DNA of 49,086 bases, from the NCBI RefSeq assembly GCF_011039085.1, contig NZ_JAAKEI010000018.1, positions 1 through 49,086 of the forward strand, in the 5' to 3' direction. The notes beneath the pieces were generated by a model that did not search any database, was not told the origin of the DNA, and saw nothing but the letters and a program-made list of their open reading frames with translations. The stretch is from Desulfovibrio sp. ZJ369. Its GTDB lineage: Bacteria; Desulfobacterota; Desulfovibrionia; Desulfovibrionales; Desulfovibrionaceae. Position numbers and translations under genes: made by a program. This document shows, piece by piece, positions 1 through 7,838 of this stretch (position 1 is its first letter; each line of letters opens with the position of its first letter).

Positions 1-118
1 TCTTGAGCGCGTTTTGTCCGCGCTGGAGCGGGCCGGGTGTGAGGGATGCGCCGCGCGGATGGTGCTCAAGCGCGAAATCAAATTGCTTCGGACCGCACAG
101 GAGGCCGTCAATGGATAG
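1..118 (+). CDS. C-terminal end of an upstream gene (partial), possible N-half of a Rad50-like ATPase
   Basis: An open frame enters from the left edge and stops at TAG 116-118, giving 38 visible residues. They are charged and helix-like and contain a Cys-x-x-Cys (CEGC) followed by MVLKREIKLLR. The next gene starts 8 bases inside this one (ATG 111), so the two are probably translationally coupled. CxxC at the end of a helical arm recalls the zinc hook of Rad50/SbcC, and the next gene is the C-terminal half of such an ATPase; that this gene supplies the Walker A half is inference, because its body lies outside the window. Confidence 0.5.
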   Translation, partial: LERVLSALERAGCEGCAARMVLKREIKLLRTAQEAVNG

Positions 119-701
119 CTCACTGCAAATCATGGAACAGCGGGTTTCCGGACTTCGGACACGGCTGGATGCGTTGCGGGCCGACGAGCGCCTTTTCCAA
201 CGCGCGGCCGGCCTCAAGACGCAACTGGAAAAGGACCGCGCGGCGGTGTTGGAGCTGGCGTCCGCGCTGGAAGCGGAAAAGAAGACGCTGGACGACCTGC
301 GCAACAAAAAGGCGGCGGCCATGCAGGCCACGGCCACGGCCATTGCGGAAAAAATGGGCCAGGTGCTGCCCCACGGGCGCGCGGAATTTCGCGTTGACGA
401 TGAAGGGGCGGTATTTCTCGGCTGGGAAATTCCGGGCCACGGGGTTGTGCCCTGCGGGGGCCTCTCTGGCGGCCAGCGTGTGATGTTCGAGAGCGCGCTT
501 GCCTATGCGCTGGCGCCGCAAGGGCAGAAAAATCCGGTCATCCTCATTGAGGGAGCGGAACTCGGCCAGGAAATCGGGCTGCTGCTGGAGAGCGTCGCCA
601 CGTCCAATGTGGACACGCAGATTATCGCCTGCACCTGCCACGAACTGGCCTCCATCAGCGACGGGTGGACTGCGGTGCATGTTGTGGAGGCCGCCCGATG
701 A
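111..701 (+). CDS. C-terminal half of a Rad50/SMC-like ABC ATPase
   Basis: The 196-residue product starts with a heptad-like charged helix (about 1-85) and ends in an ABC-ATPase C-lobe: signature LSGGQ at 118-122, then a Walker-B-like strand VILIEGAEL at 143-151, in which Glu replaces the usual Asp, and a late strand IIACTCHE. There is no Walker A, so it cannot bind ATP alone and should work with a partner, probably the gene it overlaps by 8 bases. The start at ATG 111 is set by AGGAGG at 99-104. Downstream it overlaps the helicase gene by ATGA. DNA end processing or recombination within the mobile element is the likely role (inference). Confidence 0.7.
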   Translation: MDSSLQIMEQRVSGLRTRLDALRADERLFQRAAGLKTQLEKDRAAVLELASALEAEKKTLDDLRNKKAAAMQATATAIAEKMGQVLPHGRAEFRVDDEGAVFLGWEIPGHGVVPCGGLSGGQRVMFESALAYALAPQGQKNPVILIEGAELGQEIGLLLESVATSNVDTQIIACTCHELASISDGWTAVHVVEAAR

Positions 702-2485
702 CTCACCCCAGCCTGAACCAGGAACAACAGGCCGCCGTGCTGGCGCGGGAAAAAAATGTGCTGGTGCTGGCCGGGGCCGGAAGCGGTAAAACCCGCACCC
801 TGGTGGAGCGCGTGGCCCACCTGATTGAGCATGGGGCCAGCGGGTATGAAATCGTCTGCACAACCTTCACCCGCGCCGCTGCCGGGGAAATGCGGGCGCG
901 GCTCAAAGCCCGCGTCGGCAGAGAAGCCCGTAAGGTCACGGTATCCACCTTTCACGGCCTGGGTCTGGGCCTGCTGAAAAAATACGGCCATCACATCGGC
1001 CTGCGCTACGGCAATCTGACCGTGTACACCCCGCTGGAAACGGACACCCTGATCCGGCTCTGCGGCGAGCAGCTCGGTCTGTACGCCAAGGGTAAATGGA
1101 AGCACGGCAAAAAGGCCCTGGATGACATGTTTGCCGCCTTGGAGCGGAGCGGAGAAAAAATCGGGACAGCGCACCCGTACTATCCCGTGTTACAGGCATT
1201 TGAGGCTGCGTGCCGTCAGAACAACGCCATGCCCTATTACGGGCTGATTCACGGGCTTGTGGAACTGGCTGAAGCCGGCAAGGTCAGAGAGTTCACCAAC
1301 TGGAAATACCTGCTGGTGGATGAAGTGCAGGATCTGGACCCGATGCAGTGGCGTGCTCTGAAAGCCATCGCGGAACACACGGACGGCGCTGAATTGTACG
1401 CCGTGGGCGATCTTTCCCAGTCCATTTATGGATTTCGCGGGGCTGTTCCTGCCCACCTGCAACATCTGATGGATGCCGGCGCGTTGACCGTCTACGAGCT
1501 GCGCAACAACTACCGCAGCGCCCCGGACATAGTATCCGCCGCAAACTGCCTGATCCGTCACAACACCAGCCACCGGGCGCTTGCCATGCGGGCCATGCGG
1601 GATGACGCGCCCCACGCTCTGGCAATCATTCCGAACGCGGACAGTTCCCGACTGGCCGATATTCTCGCCGCCCGGCATGGGTGGCCGCATCCTCCTGTTG
1701 TGCTGTGCCGGAACAACCGGATGCTGGACAGACTCAGTGAGGAGCTGACCGCCCGCGACGTGCCGCACAAGCGGATCGGCAGGCGCGCCACGGCCCTGCA
1801 CAGCCCGCTTTTCGTCAAGGCCAACGCAGCCTTGAAGTGCATCGTCAATCCCTTTGACGAAACGGCCTTCCTGCTGGCTCATGCGGGCCTCGGCCTGGAC
1901 GCGGGCGCATACGCGAACATCCGCGTGCGGGCTGCGGAAGAAGGAAAATCCTGTTTTGAGGCGTACCGGGACGACCTGAACGCGGACATTCTGGAAGCTA
2001 TGCCCTCGGAAAGCGGCACAGTGAAAGAGGCCCTCGACTGGTTTGGTTCGGACGGATACCAGTTCGACCCGCTGGACGGATACGGCCCGGAATACTGCCA
2101 GTGGCTGGAACTCTACGCCGCTCAATATCCCACCGCCACCATCGCAGACTACCTCGACTGGCTGGCCCTGGTGGATGTGCAGGACGAAATGCCCGCCAGG
2201 GACGAAGAACCGTGCATCCTGCTCATGACCTGCCACGCCGCCAAGGGGCTGGAGTTCCCGTGTGTCATCGTGGCCGGATGCAATGAGGGCATTATGCCCA
2301 GCAAGCAGGCTCTCACCGCCGAAACGAAAGGCGACACGGCGGGCATCGAGGACGAGCGCCGCCTCATGTATGTGGCCGTCACCCGCGCCAAAGACCGCCT
2401 CATTCTGGCCGTCAGGCCGGAAAAGGAAGGCGCCGGCGAACGTCCATCCCGGTTCATCGCGGAATCAGGCTTGAGCAGCCAATAG
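698..2485 (+). CDS. UvrD/Rep-family superfamily 1A DNA helicase
   Basis: The 595-residue protein shows all SF1A helicase motifs in order: Q motif LNQEQQAAV near residue 6, Walker A GAGSGKT at 26-32, motif Ia with FTRAAAGEM, Walker B LLVDEVQDLD near 205, motif III VGDLSQSIYGFRG, motif IV YELRNNYRS, motif V CHAAKGLEF near 511 and motif VI VAVTRAKDRL near 560. Such enzymes translocate 3'-5' on single strands. It is shorter than chromosomal UvrD (about 720) and sits beside a Rad50-like gene and an integrase, so it is probably an element-encoded recombination or replication helicase. ATG 698 has GGAGG at 686-690 and overlaps the upstream stop. The stop codon TAG lies in a dispersed palindrome. Confidence 0.9.
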   Translation: MTHPSLNQEQQAAVLAREKNVLVLAGAGSGKTRTLVERVAHLIEHGASGYEIVCTTFTRAAAGEMRARLKARVGREARKVTVSTFHGLGLGLLKKYGHHIGLRYGNLTVYTPLETDTLIRLCGEQLGLYAKGKWKHGKKALDDMFAALERSGEKIGTAHPYYPVLQAFEAACRQNNAMPYYGLIHGLVELAEAGKVREFTNWKYLLVDEVQDLDPMQWRALKAIAEHTDGAELYAVGDLSQSIYGFRGAVPAHLQHLMDAGALTVYELRNNYRSAPDIVSAANCLIRHNTSHRALAMRAMRDDAPHALAIIPNADSSRLADILAARHGWPHPPVVLCRNNRMLDRLSEELTARDVPHKRIGRRATALHSPLFVKANAALKCIVNPFDETAFLLAHAGLGLDAGAYANIRVRAAEEGKSCFEAYRDDLNADILEAMPSESGTVKEALDWFGSDGYQFDPLDGYGPEYCQWLELYAAQYPTATIADYLDWLALVDVQDEMPARDEEPCILLMTCHAAKGLEFPCVIVAGCNEGIMPSKQALTAETKGDTAGIEDERRLMYVAVTRAKDRLILAVRPEKEGAGERPSRFIAESGLSSQ

Positions 2486-2516
2486 AGCATTTTTTGATTG
2501 AAAATATTCATCATTG
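2484..2516. repeat. Dispersed repeat, half copy (AGAGCATTTTTTGATTG type)
   Basis: The left arm AGAGCATTTTTTGATTG and loop are nearly identical to the complete palindrome at 16897-16943, but the right arm is missing. The helicase stop codon TAG (2483-2485) is formed by its first bases. It is followed by an imperfect stem with outer arms GTGCGGC (2520-2526) and GCCGCAC (2563-2569). Confidence 0.7.
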
Positions 2517-2591
2517 AGGGTGCGGCGGCATGGCTGCGTAAAGTGAAGGAAGCCAGCGGGGTGCCGCACAGGGACGATAGGAGAGCACAGC

Positions 2592-2882
2592 ATGATTGAT
2601 TCAACTTTTCGCCAAGTCTGTGCCGCCGCTGTCCAAAAATACGGAGCCGACGCCCAGCTTTGCCAGATACAGGAAGAAGCCGCCGAGCTCATCGCCGCCA
2701 TTTCCCATTTCCGGCGCGGCCGCTCCGACAGCCGGGCGAAACTGCTCGAAGAACTGGCGGACATGGAAATCATGCTCGAACAGGCGCGCGTCATCTTCGG
2801 CGACGACGCGGTCACCACCGCGGCCACGCCGAAAATTGAGCGACTGTGTGACCGACTGGGCATTGAAGACAGCGCCGGGTAA
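2592..2882 (+). CDS. MazG-like nucleotide pyrophosphohydrolase domain protein
   Basis: The 96-residue all-helical protein carries the MazG-type metal-binding pattern: EEAAELIAA in one helix and LLEELADMEIMLEQ in the next, separated by a basic linker. Members of this superfamily hydrolyse (d)NTPs to monophosphates; small single-domain versions are common in phages. ATG 2592 is preceded by AGGAG at 2579-2583. It lies in the presumed mobile element between the helicase and the PP-loop enzyme. The substrate cannot be told from sequence. Confidence 0.65.
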   Translation: MIDSTFRQVCAAAVQKYGADAQLCQIQEEAAELIAAISHFRRGRSDSRAKLLEELADMEIMLEQARVIFGDDAVTTAATPKIERLCDRLGIEDSAG

Positions 2883-2930
2883 TCCTCATCCGGGAGCGCG
2901 GCCGGACACCAACGCGCAACAGGAACGGCC

Positions 2931-2978
2931 ATGAGTCAAAAAATATCGACCTTCTCCCTGCCGGAGGGCTGGGAATGA
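2931..2978 (+). CDS. Possible 15-residue leader ORF
   Basis: ATG 2931 (AGGAA 10 bases upstream) opens a 15-codon frame, MSQKISTFSLPEGWE, whose TGA overlaps the next gene's ATG as ATGA. The tight overlap and the presence of the next gene's ribosome-binding site inside it suggest either a coupling leader or the remnant of a longer gene. No function can be assigned. Confidence 0.2.
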   Translation: MSQKISTFSLPEGWE

Positions 2979-3733
2979 AACCCGCCGCCCGTCAGTACGG
3001 ATTGCCTGGCTTCGAGTTTGACGATTATGTCCAGGATGCCATTGCATTCCTGCGTCTGAATGAGCCGAGAGGTGGTTATTTTGTGGGCTTCAGTGGCGGC
3101 AAAGACAGCATTGTTACCCTCGATCTGGTCACGCGGAGCGGGGTAAAATACGTTGCCGGATATAATTGCACGGGTATCGACTATCCTGAAATCCCCCGCT
3201 TTATTCGGCGTTATTATCCTGACGTGGTTTTCATTTTTCCCAAGGAAAGCTATTGGCGATTGCTACGCAAAAATGGGCCGCCCATGCGGACGGTCAGATG
3301 GTGTTGCAACCGCCTAAAAGAGGGACATAACCCATATAAAAAGTGTGTTTTTGGTATCAGAGCAGAAAAATCTTATAGGCGAGCAGCACGAGGGCACATT
3401 GATACCTACAAAGGAAAAACTACATATAAACCGATTTTTCACTGGCCTGAATGGGCTGTATGGCAATATATCGAAGAAAACTCTTTCCTGTATCCGTCGT
3501 TGTATGATGAAGGATCAAGACGCATTGGCTGTCTAGGTTGCCCTTTTGCGTTGTGCGGAGCAAGTGAAGCAAAGGCAATACGTCGTAATGAAGAGATGGA
3601 AAAGTTCAAGAACTGGTTCAGAATACACCGCAAAATTTCACGGGAGTGGTTTGAGCGTACGCGGAAAGCACATCCTGGGAAGTACCCGATCCACGATTTT
3701 GATACATTTTACCGTGCATACTGGTTGCATTGA
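2975..3733 (+). CDS. PAPS-reductase-like PP-loop (adenine nucleotide alpha hydrolase) protein
   Basis: The 252-residue protein has the PP-loop SGGKDS at 40-45, typical of PAPS reductase/ATP sulfurylase-small-subunit folds, followed by a Cys pair (110-111, RWCCNRLK) and a CxxCxxxxC cluster (186, 189, 194) that could hold an iron-sulfur cluster or zinc. Phage- and element-borne members of the family exist with unknown substrates. GGAGG lies just before ATG 2975. From about base 3060 the gene is clearly more AT-rich than its neighbours, which points to separate acquisition. It is much shorter than DndC of DNA phosphorothioation systems, and no other dnd gene is visible. Confidence 0.75.
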   Translation: MKPAARQYGLPGFEFDDYVQDAIAFLRLNEPRGGYFVGFSGGKDSIVTLDLVTRSGVKYVAGYNCTGIDYPEIPRFIRRYYPDVVFIFPKESYWRLLRKNGPPMRTVRWCCNRLKEGHNPYKKCVFGIRAEKSYRRAARGHIDTYKGKTTYKPIFHWPEWAVWQYIEENSFLYPSLYDEGSRRIGCLGCPFALCGASEAKAIRRNEEMEKFKNWFRIHRKISREWFERTRKAHPGKYPIHDFDTFYRAYWLH

Positions 3734-3746
3734 GGAGGGAAAAGAA

Positions 3747-3864
3747 ATGAACCAGACAGACGAAAGAACCGCCCACAAAGCGCGGCCTCGGCTGGAACGC
3801 AAATCCCTGGGTCTGGGTAGTGGGATTCAAGCGACTCCTCGACACGGACAAGGAGGCCGCATGA
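3747..3864 (+). pseudogene. Small phage-type gene with an apparent +1 frameshift
   Basis: ATG 3747 has a strong site (GAGGAGGGA 3732-3740) and reads MNQTDERTAHK; after about base 3778 this frame becomes Arg/Pro/Gly-rich and unconvincing, whereas the +1 frame reads KRGLGWNANPWVWVVGFKR and ends in TGA 3862-3864, overlapping the next ATG as ATGA. No start codon other than a late GTG (3820) exists in the second frame. The best explanation is one gene of about 39 codons with a one-base indel near 3778 (mutation, sequencing error or, less likely, programmed shift). Function unknown. Confidence 0.45.
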
Positions 3865-4058
3865 CAGACCACCTTGCAGCCGAGCGCTATGCCGAGCTCC
3901 TCTCCGCCCTGCGCGAGCGTGACGCCGCTATGCGCAAATTGGCCGCGCTGGACAAGCGCATCAAGGAGTTGGCTGGCATCGTACAGACATCCCAAACGCA
4001 CAAGCCTGCGCAAAAAACCCTTTCCCCCAAGGACTTCGCCAGGGGGTACGGCTTCTAG
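3861..4058 (+). CDS. Small helical protein of the mobile element
   Basis: A 65-residue product beginning MTDHLAAERYAELLSALRE, with AAGGAGG at 3850-3856 ahead of ATG 3861. Residues 5-42 look like a single amphipathic or coiled-coil helix; the tail contains SPKDFARGYGF. A longer version starting at 3747 is in frame but its first 38 residues look like a shadow of another frame. It ends 9 bases before the integrase start. Not recognised; perhaps an excisionase-like or regulatory accessory, but nothing in the sequence shows this. Confidence 0.5.
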   Translation: MTDHLAAERYAELLSALRERDAAMRKLAALDKRIKELAGIVQTSQTHKPAQKTLSPKDFARGYGF

Positions 4059-4067
4059 GGGGACACA

Positions 4068-5123
4068 GTGAGCATTCACAAGGCCAACAAGCGCGACCTC
4101 TTTTTCTGCAAGTGGCGCGAGAACGGCAAGGAAAAGCGGCGCTACTTCAAGACCGAGCAGGAGGCCCGCGCTTTTGAGGCTGACCGCCTCCAGACACGGA
4201 CGCAGGAGGAGGAACGCCTCACCCTTGGCGAGCTGACCATGCTCTTCTGCCGCAGCCGCTACGACCTCAACATCGTGACCAAGCGAAAGATCGTCTATTT
4301 TCTTGCGGGCTACGAGAAGGACGGCGTTCACCATCCCGGCACAGGAGAGTTTCTGCGTGACAAGTATGCCGAATCCCTCACACGGCAGGATCTTGAGCGG
4401 ATGCGTGAGAGTTTTCGCAGCCGTGGCGTGGGAAACAATACCATCAATAAATTTCAGGCCATGGTGCGAGCAATCCTCGCATGGGGCGTCGATCAGGAGC
4501 TCATCCGCTTCAACCCATGGCGGGATTTCAAGAAGCTGAAATTCGCCCGTCCAGTGTTCCAGCCCAAAATGGAGGACTTGAAAAGGCTCTATCCGGAGTT
4601 GCCTGAATACCTGCAATGGGCGGTGAAAACCGCCTTTTTTCTTGCCCTGCGTCCGGGCCAGGTGGAGCTTTTCAGCCTGACATGGGATGCCTTCAACTGG
4701 CGGCGCGGCGTGGTCATCGTCCGGCAGGGAAAGAGTGGCCGCCTGAAAACAGTCGTCCCCCACTCCGCTTATATGCAGGAAGCCCGGCGCCGGTATGAAG
4801 CAGACATGGCCGCTGGTATCCCGTGGGTATGCCACCGGGGCAAAGGGCAGCGCGTCCTAAATTTCCGGACAGCCTGGGTTTTGGCGTGCAAGCGCGCCGG
4901 GGTCACACTCAGGCCCTATGACATCCGTCACATAGCGGCCACGGAAATGCTGGCGCGCGGGGCAGACCTTGCTGCTGTGGCCGCACAGCTTGGCCACAGC
5001 AGCGTGGCAACCACCGGGGCGGTCTATGCCCATGTCACCGCAGGAGGGCAGGCACATGCTGGCGCACTCATGCCCGCGCTTGGTGAGATGCAGCCTCCGG
5101 ACACGGGGCGCACAAAAAGGTGA
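4068..5123 (+). CDS. Tyrosine recombinase (site-specific integrase)
   Basis: The 351-residue protein has an N-terminal arm-binding-like region (KANKRDLFFCKWRENGK), a core-binding segment around 100-175 and a catalytic domain with Arg in FFLALRPGQ (about 195), R287-H288 in YDIRHIAAT, H310 in LGHSS and the nucleophile Tyr320 in AVYAHV. It starts at GTG 4068 behind AGGGGGA. The gene points at, and ends 64 bases before, the 3' end of tRNA-Leu, the classic arrangement of an integrase whose attachment site is that tRNA. It should catalyse integration and excision of the element lying to its left. Confidence 0.92.
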   Translation: MSIHKANKRDLFFCKWRENGKEKRRYFKTEQEARAFEADRLQTRTQEEERLTLGELTMLFCRSRYDLNIVTKRKIVYFLAGYEKDGVHHPGTGEFLRDKYAESLTRQDLERMRESFRSRGVGNNTINKFQAMVRAILAWGVDQELIRFNPWRDFKKLKFARPVFQPKMEDLKRLYPELPEYLQWAVKTAFFLALRPGQVELFSLTWDAFNWRRGVVIVRQGKSGRLKTVVPHSAYMQEARRRYEADMAAGIPWVCHRGKGQRVLNFRTAWVLACKRAGVTLRPYDIRHIAATEMLARGADLAAVAAQLGHSSVATTGAVYAHVTAGGQAHAGALMPALGEMQPPDTGRTKR

Positions 5124-5154
5124 TACATGGTGATACAAAAATCAAGCACATAAA

Positions 5155-5178
5155 AAGGGCTGCATCCTCGCAGCCCTT
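5155..5178 (-). terminator. Rho-independent terminator of tRNA-Leu
   Basis: A perfect 9-bp stem (AAGGGCTGC 5155-5163, GCAGCCCTT 5170-5178) with a six-base loop; on the minus strand it is followed by TTTTTA. It lies 9 bases beyond the tRNA 3' end. It could also stop integrase transcription from the other side, though the T-run favours the minus strand. Confidence 0.8.
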
Positions 5179-5187
5179 GCTATTCCT

Positions 5188-5273
5188 TGGTGCCCGGAGT
5201 CGGACTCGAACCGACATACTCTGCGAGTGAGGGATTTTAAGTCCCTTGTGTCTACCAATTCCACCATCCGGGC
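5188..5273 (-). tRNA. tRNA-Leu (anticodon UAA)
   Basis: Read on the minus strand, the 86-nt gene starts GCCCGGA and ends TCCGGGC-A-CCA, giving a 7-bp acceptor stem with encoded CCA. The anticodon loop is CTTAAAA (anticodon at plus positions 5237-5239) closed by AGGGA/TCCCT, the D-arm contains GGTAGACAC, the variable arm is long as in class II tRNAs, and the T-loop GGTTCGAGTCC is present. The closest textbook relative is E. coli tRNA-Leu(UAA). Its 3' end faces the integrase and is the probable attachment site. Confidence 0.97.
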
Positions 5274-5376
5274 ATTGTCGGGTTTTCGGCTTGCAACCGG
5301 CCGTCTGGCGCGGCGTCTTGCGTCAAGCCGATCGGGGAGCCCTCATGACGGCTTTTCTGCCGCCAATGGGTCCGCG

Positions 5377-5793
5377 TCAGTCTTCCTCGTGTGTTCCGTC
5401 TGCACAGTCGATGCGCCGGTTTTGCAGGTTTTGGGGCGGGTTCTCCGGCACAGGGCGCGCTTCTTCCTGCCACTGCCCTGTCTGCATCCAATAGATATGC
5501 AGGGCGTCCAAGCTTTTGTCCAGGCAGAGCAGCCGCCCCGTTACGCCCTGGGGCAGGATTTTTGCCGTTTCCTGGGCAATTTTACGGTACACATAGAGTT
5601 TATGCGCTTCAAAAGCACATTGAAACAGCAACGCATCGCCCAGGGGGGTAAAATCCAGGTGCGCGGCTCCGGCCCGCAGCAACAGCTCTTCCAAAGCCGT
5701 GGTCAGGCCTGCTTCAGTGTCCAGCAACTGTTCATAGCTCAGGCTTTCGTCATAACTGAGCCGACCAAAAAGCTCACTGTGATTTTTGTCCAT
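5377..5793 (-). CDS. Conserved-looking hypothetical protein, 138 residues
   Basis: Starts MDKNHSELFGRLSYDES with GAGGCAAGGG just upstream on the minus strand. The sequence is acidic, without signal peptide or membrane segment; the middle (FTPLGDALLFQCAFEAHKL) is hydrophobic enough to form a folded core. It lies between the tRNA and pgpA, divergent from pgpA. I do not recognise the family. Codon use matches the chromosomal neighbours, so it is likely native rather than part of the element. Confidence 0.65.
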   Translation of the reverse strand: MDKNHSELFGRLSYDESLSYEQLLDTEAGLTTALEELLLRAGAAHLDFTPLGDALLFQCAFEAHKLYVYRKIAQETAKILPQGVTGRLLCLDKSLDALHIYWMQTGQWQEEARPVPENPPQNLQNRRIDCADGTHEED

Positions 5794-6108
5794 GCCCTTG
5801 CCTCATCATGCCGAGTTCTATGCCAAAACCGCGGATTAGGCAACATTCCCGGCTGGCTTTGCGTGAGGAAGGCTCGTATATTCAGGCCTTGGACGGAGGA
5901 CTCGCCGCCGGGCTTCTCCGCTGCCGCGGGAGCGAGTGCCGGGTGCGGCTTTCCTTTCTCTGGTTGGCGGTTCGGCCGCGTCAGCTTTATCTTCCGCGCA
6001 GTCAGCAGGCCAGCCCCTGCGGCTCAGAGCCCATTGCGATGCAGAGCAGGAGGCGGCGCTTTTGCCGCAGGCCCGGCACAAACAGCGGCACGCCGCATTG
6101 GAGAGTGT
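5794..6108. other. Intergenic region between divergent genes, nothing clear
   Basis: 315 bases between the start of the hypothetical gene (minus) and pgpA (plus). It should hold promoters for both, but I see no convincing -35/-10 pair, RNA or repeat. An open frame that runs through it upstream of pgpA looks like a high-GC shadow. Confidence 0.4.
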
Positions 6109-6579
6109 ATGCGTTCCCGGGATGCATGGATATTGTCGTTTTGCCGTTTGGGCATAGCCGGTCTGGCCCCCAAAGCGCCGGGCACCTGGGGCACGGCCCT
6201 GGCCTGTGTGCTGGCGCCGTTCGTATTTCTGCCCTTTTCTCTGGGGGGACGCATACTGGCCGTGATTCTGCTGTTTGTGCTGGGCGCTCTGGCCGCAACA
6301 CGCGCGGAAATTCTGCTGAACCGCAAGGATCCGGGCGAAGTCGTCATCGACGAGCTGGTGGGCGTCTGGATTGTGCTCTTGCCTTTTGAGCATCCAGGAA
6401 TTGGGATTTTTGCGGCGGCCTTTGTCTTTTTCCGCTTTTTCGACATTCTTAAGCCCTGGCCGGTACGCGCCTCTGAAAACTGGCTGCCCGCAGGCTTTGG
6501 GATCATGCTGGACGATGTGCTGGCAGGATGTTGGGCTTTGCTCTGCGTCTTTCTGCTGCGTCTGGCCGGAGTGATCTGA
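6109..6579 (+). CDS. pgpA: Phosphatidylglycerophosphatase A
   Basis: The 156-residue integral membrane protein carries the PgpA family marks: LAPKAPGTWGT near the N-terminus, DPGEVVIDELVG in the middle, FRFFDILKPWP and GIMLDDVLAG near the end, plus about four hydrophobic segments. It removes phosphate from phosphatidylglycerophosphate to make phosphatidylglycerol in the inner membrane. ATG 6109 has GGAG at 6100-6103 and gives the usual family length; the open frame extends far upstream but the extension is not protein-like. It is transcribed towards infA, which runs the other way. Confidence 0.9.
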   Translation: MRSRDAWILSFCRLGIAGLAPKAPGTWGTALACVLAPFVFLPFSLGGRILAVILLFVLGALAATRAEILLNRKDPGEVVIDELVGVWIVLLPFEHPGIGIFAAAFVFFRFFDILKPWPVRASENWLPAGFGIMLDDVLAGCWALLCVFLLRLAGVI

Positions 6580-6700
6580 TCCCGTTCCCGCCTCCGGGCG
6601 CAGGGCAGTGTTGCAAAGCCGCGGGCATGGCTTCAGAAGACGCGCATGACGCCGCAGACTCCGGGAACAGGCAGAGGAGAAAGCGCAGACGCGCCCCGCG

Positions 6701-6919
6701 CTACTTCATGCGGTAGGTGATGCGGCCGCGCGTGAGATCATAAGGGGAGAGCTCCACCTTGACGCGGTCGCCGGGCAGGATGCGGATATAGAACTTGCGC
6801 ATTTTGCCGGAAATGTGGGCCAACACCTCGTGGCCGTTTTCCAGCTCCACGCGGAACATGGCGTTGGGCAGAGCTTCCTGCACCACGCCGTCAACTTCAA
6901 TGGAACCTTCTTTCGCCAT
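6701..6919 (-). CDS. infA: Translation initiation factor IF-1
   Basis: A 72-residue S1/OB-fold protein, full family length: [18 protein letters not shown], then [19 protein letters not shown] and [25 protein letters not shown]. It binds the ribosomal A site region of the 30S subunit with IF-2 and IF-3. The gene lies 112 bases downstream of lgt on the same strand, with GGAGGCC before the start. Confidence 0.97.
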   Translation of the reverse strand: MAKEGSIEVDGVVQEALPNAMFRVELENGHEVLAHISGKMRKFYIRILPGDRVKVELSPYDLTRGRITYRMK

Positions 6920-7031
6920 GTGGCCTCCGTAAAAGACATGCGTAAACGGCAGACAGCTTCACAGAAAAGACCGGGCCTGTCAACAGGCGGCGAGGCGGCG
7001 TACAGGGCTGCCGCAAGGCAAGAGCCCGTTT

Positions 7032-7838
7032 TCAGGGTCTGCCCTTTTGCCAAGTCCTTTTTTGCTCGGACTTCATTGGTCTGAGCAGCAGCCAGAGGCC
7101 CACCAGAATAAGCGGCACGCAGAGCGTCTGACCCATGGTCAGCCAGCCGAAGGCCAGATAGCCCAGCTGGGGATCCGGCACGCGCACGAATTCCACAAGA
7201 AAGCGGAATACGCCGTAGCCCACGGCAAACAGGCCGGACACGACGCCGGGCTTGCGCGGCTTGTCCGAATACATCCAGACGATGATGAAGAGCGCCAGCC
7301 CTTCCAGCAGCGCCTCATACAGCTGGGAGGGGTGGCGCGGCTGCGGGCCGCCGCCGGGAAAGACCACGGCCCAGGGCCCGTCGCTGACTTTGCCCCAGAG
7401 CTCTCCGTTGATGAAGTTGCCCAGGCGTCCGAAAAAGAGGCCCTGGGGAATCAGAGGGGCCACAAAGTCCGAGACTTCCAGAAAGGATTTTTTGCGGCTG
7501 CGCGCAAAATACCAGAATGCCGCGAGCACGCCCAGCAGGCCGCCGTGAAACGACATGCCGCCGTTCCAGATGCGCAGGATCTCAACCGGATCGTGGATGT
7601 AGACCGGCAGATCGTAAAAGAGCACATACCCCAGGCGACCGCCCAGAATGATGCCCAGCATGACGCAGGTCAGCAAATCGTCCACATCGGCGGGCCGCCA
7701 GCCAGAGCCGGGCCGCGAGGCGCGCCGGCGCCCCAGAATCCAGCCCAGCGCGAAACCGAAGAGGTACATCAGGCCGTACCAGCGCAACTGCAGGCTGCCG
7801 ATGGAAAAAGCCACGGGATCGATCTGGGGCATACTCAT
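7032..7838 (-). CDS. lgt: Prolipoprotein diacylglyceryl transferase
   Basis: The 268-residue polytopic membrane enzyme moves diacylglycerol from phosphatidylglycerol to the lipobox Cys of prolipoproteins. It shows the Lgt signature region [13 protein letters not shown], the catalytic HGG in [12 protein letters not shown], and the YxxxxEG and [11 protein letters not shown] segments late in the protein. I place the start at ATG 7838 because it overlaps the moaC stop as ATGA; a second ATG two codons in (7832) is possible. A lipoprotein substrate is encoded nearby at 9749-10075. Confidence 0.93.
   Translation of the reverse strand: MSMPQIDPVAFSIGSLQLRWYGLMYLFGFALGWILGRRRASRPGSGWRPADVDDLLTCVMLGIILGGRLGYVLFYDLPVYIHDPVEILRIWNGGMSFHGGLLGVLAAFWYFARSRKKSFLEVSDFVAPLIPQGLFFGRLGNFINGELWGKVSDGPWAVVFPGGGPQPRHPSQLYEALLEGLALFIIVWMYSDKPRKPGVVSGLFAVGYGVFRFLVEFVRVPDPQLGYLAFGWLTMGQTLCVPLILVGLWLLLRPMKSEQKRTWQKGRP

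Noticed and set aside
1..3733. A DNA phosphorothioation (dnd) or similar defence set
   Set aside because: A PAPS-reductase-like gene, an ABC ATPase half and a helicase are present, but the first is too short for DndC, dndA/B/E are absent and the context is integrase-linked phage-type genes.
5227..6108. N-terminal extension of pgpA
   Set aside because: The frame crosses the tRNA gene and is not protein-like; PgpA reaches normal length from ATG 6109.
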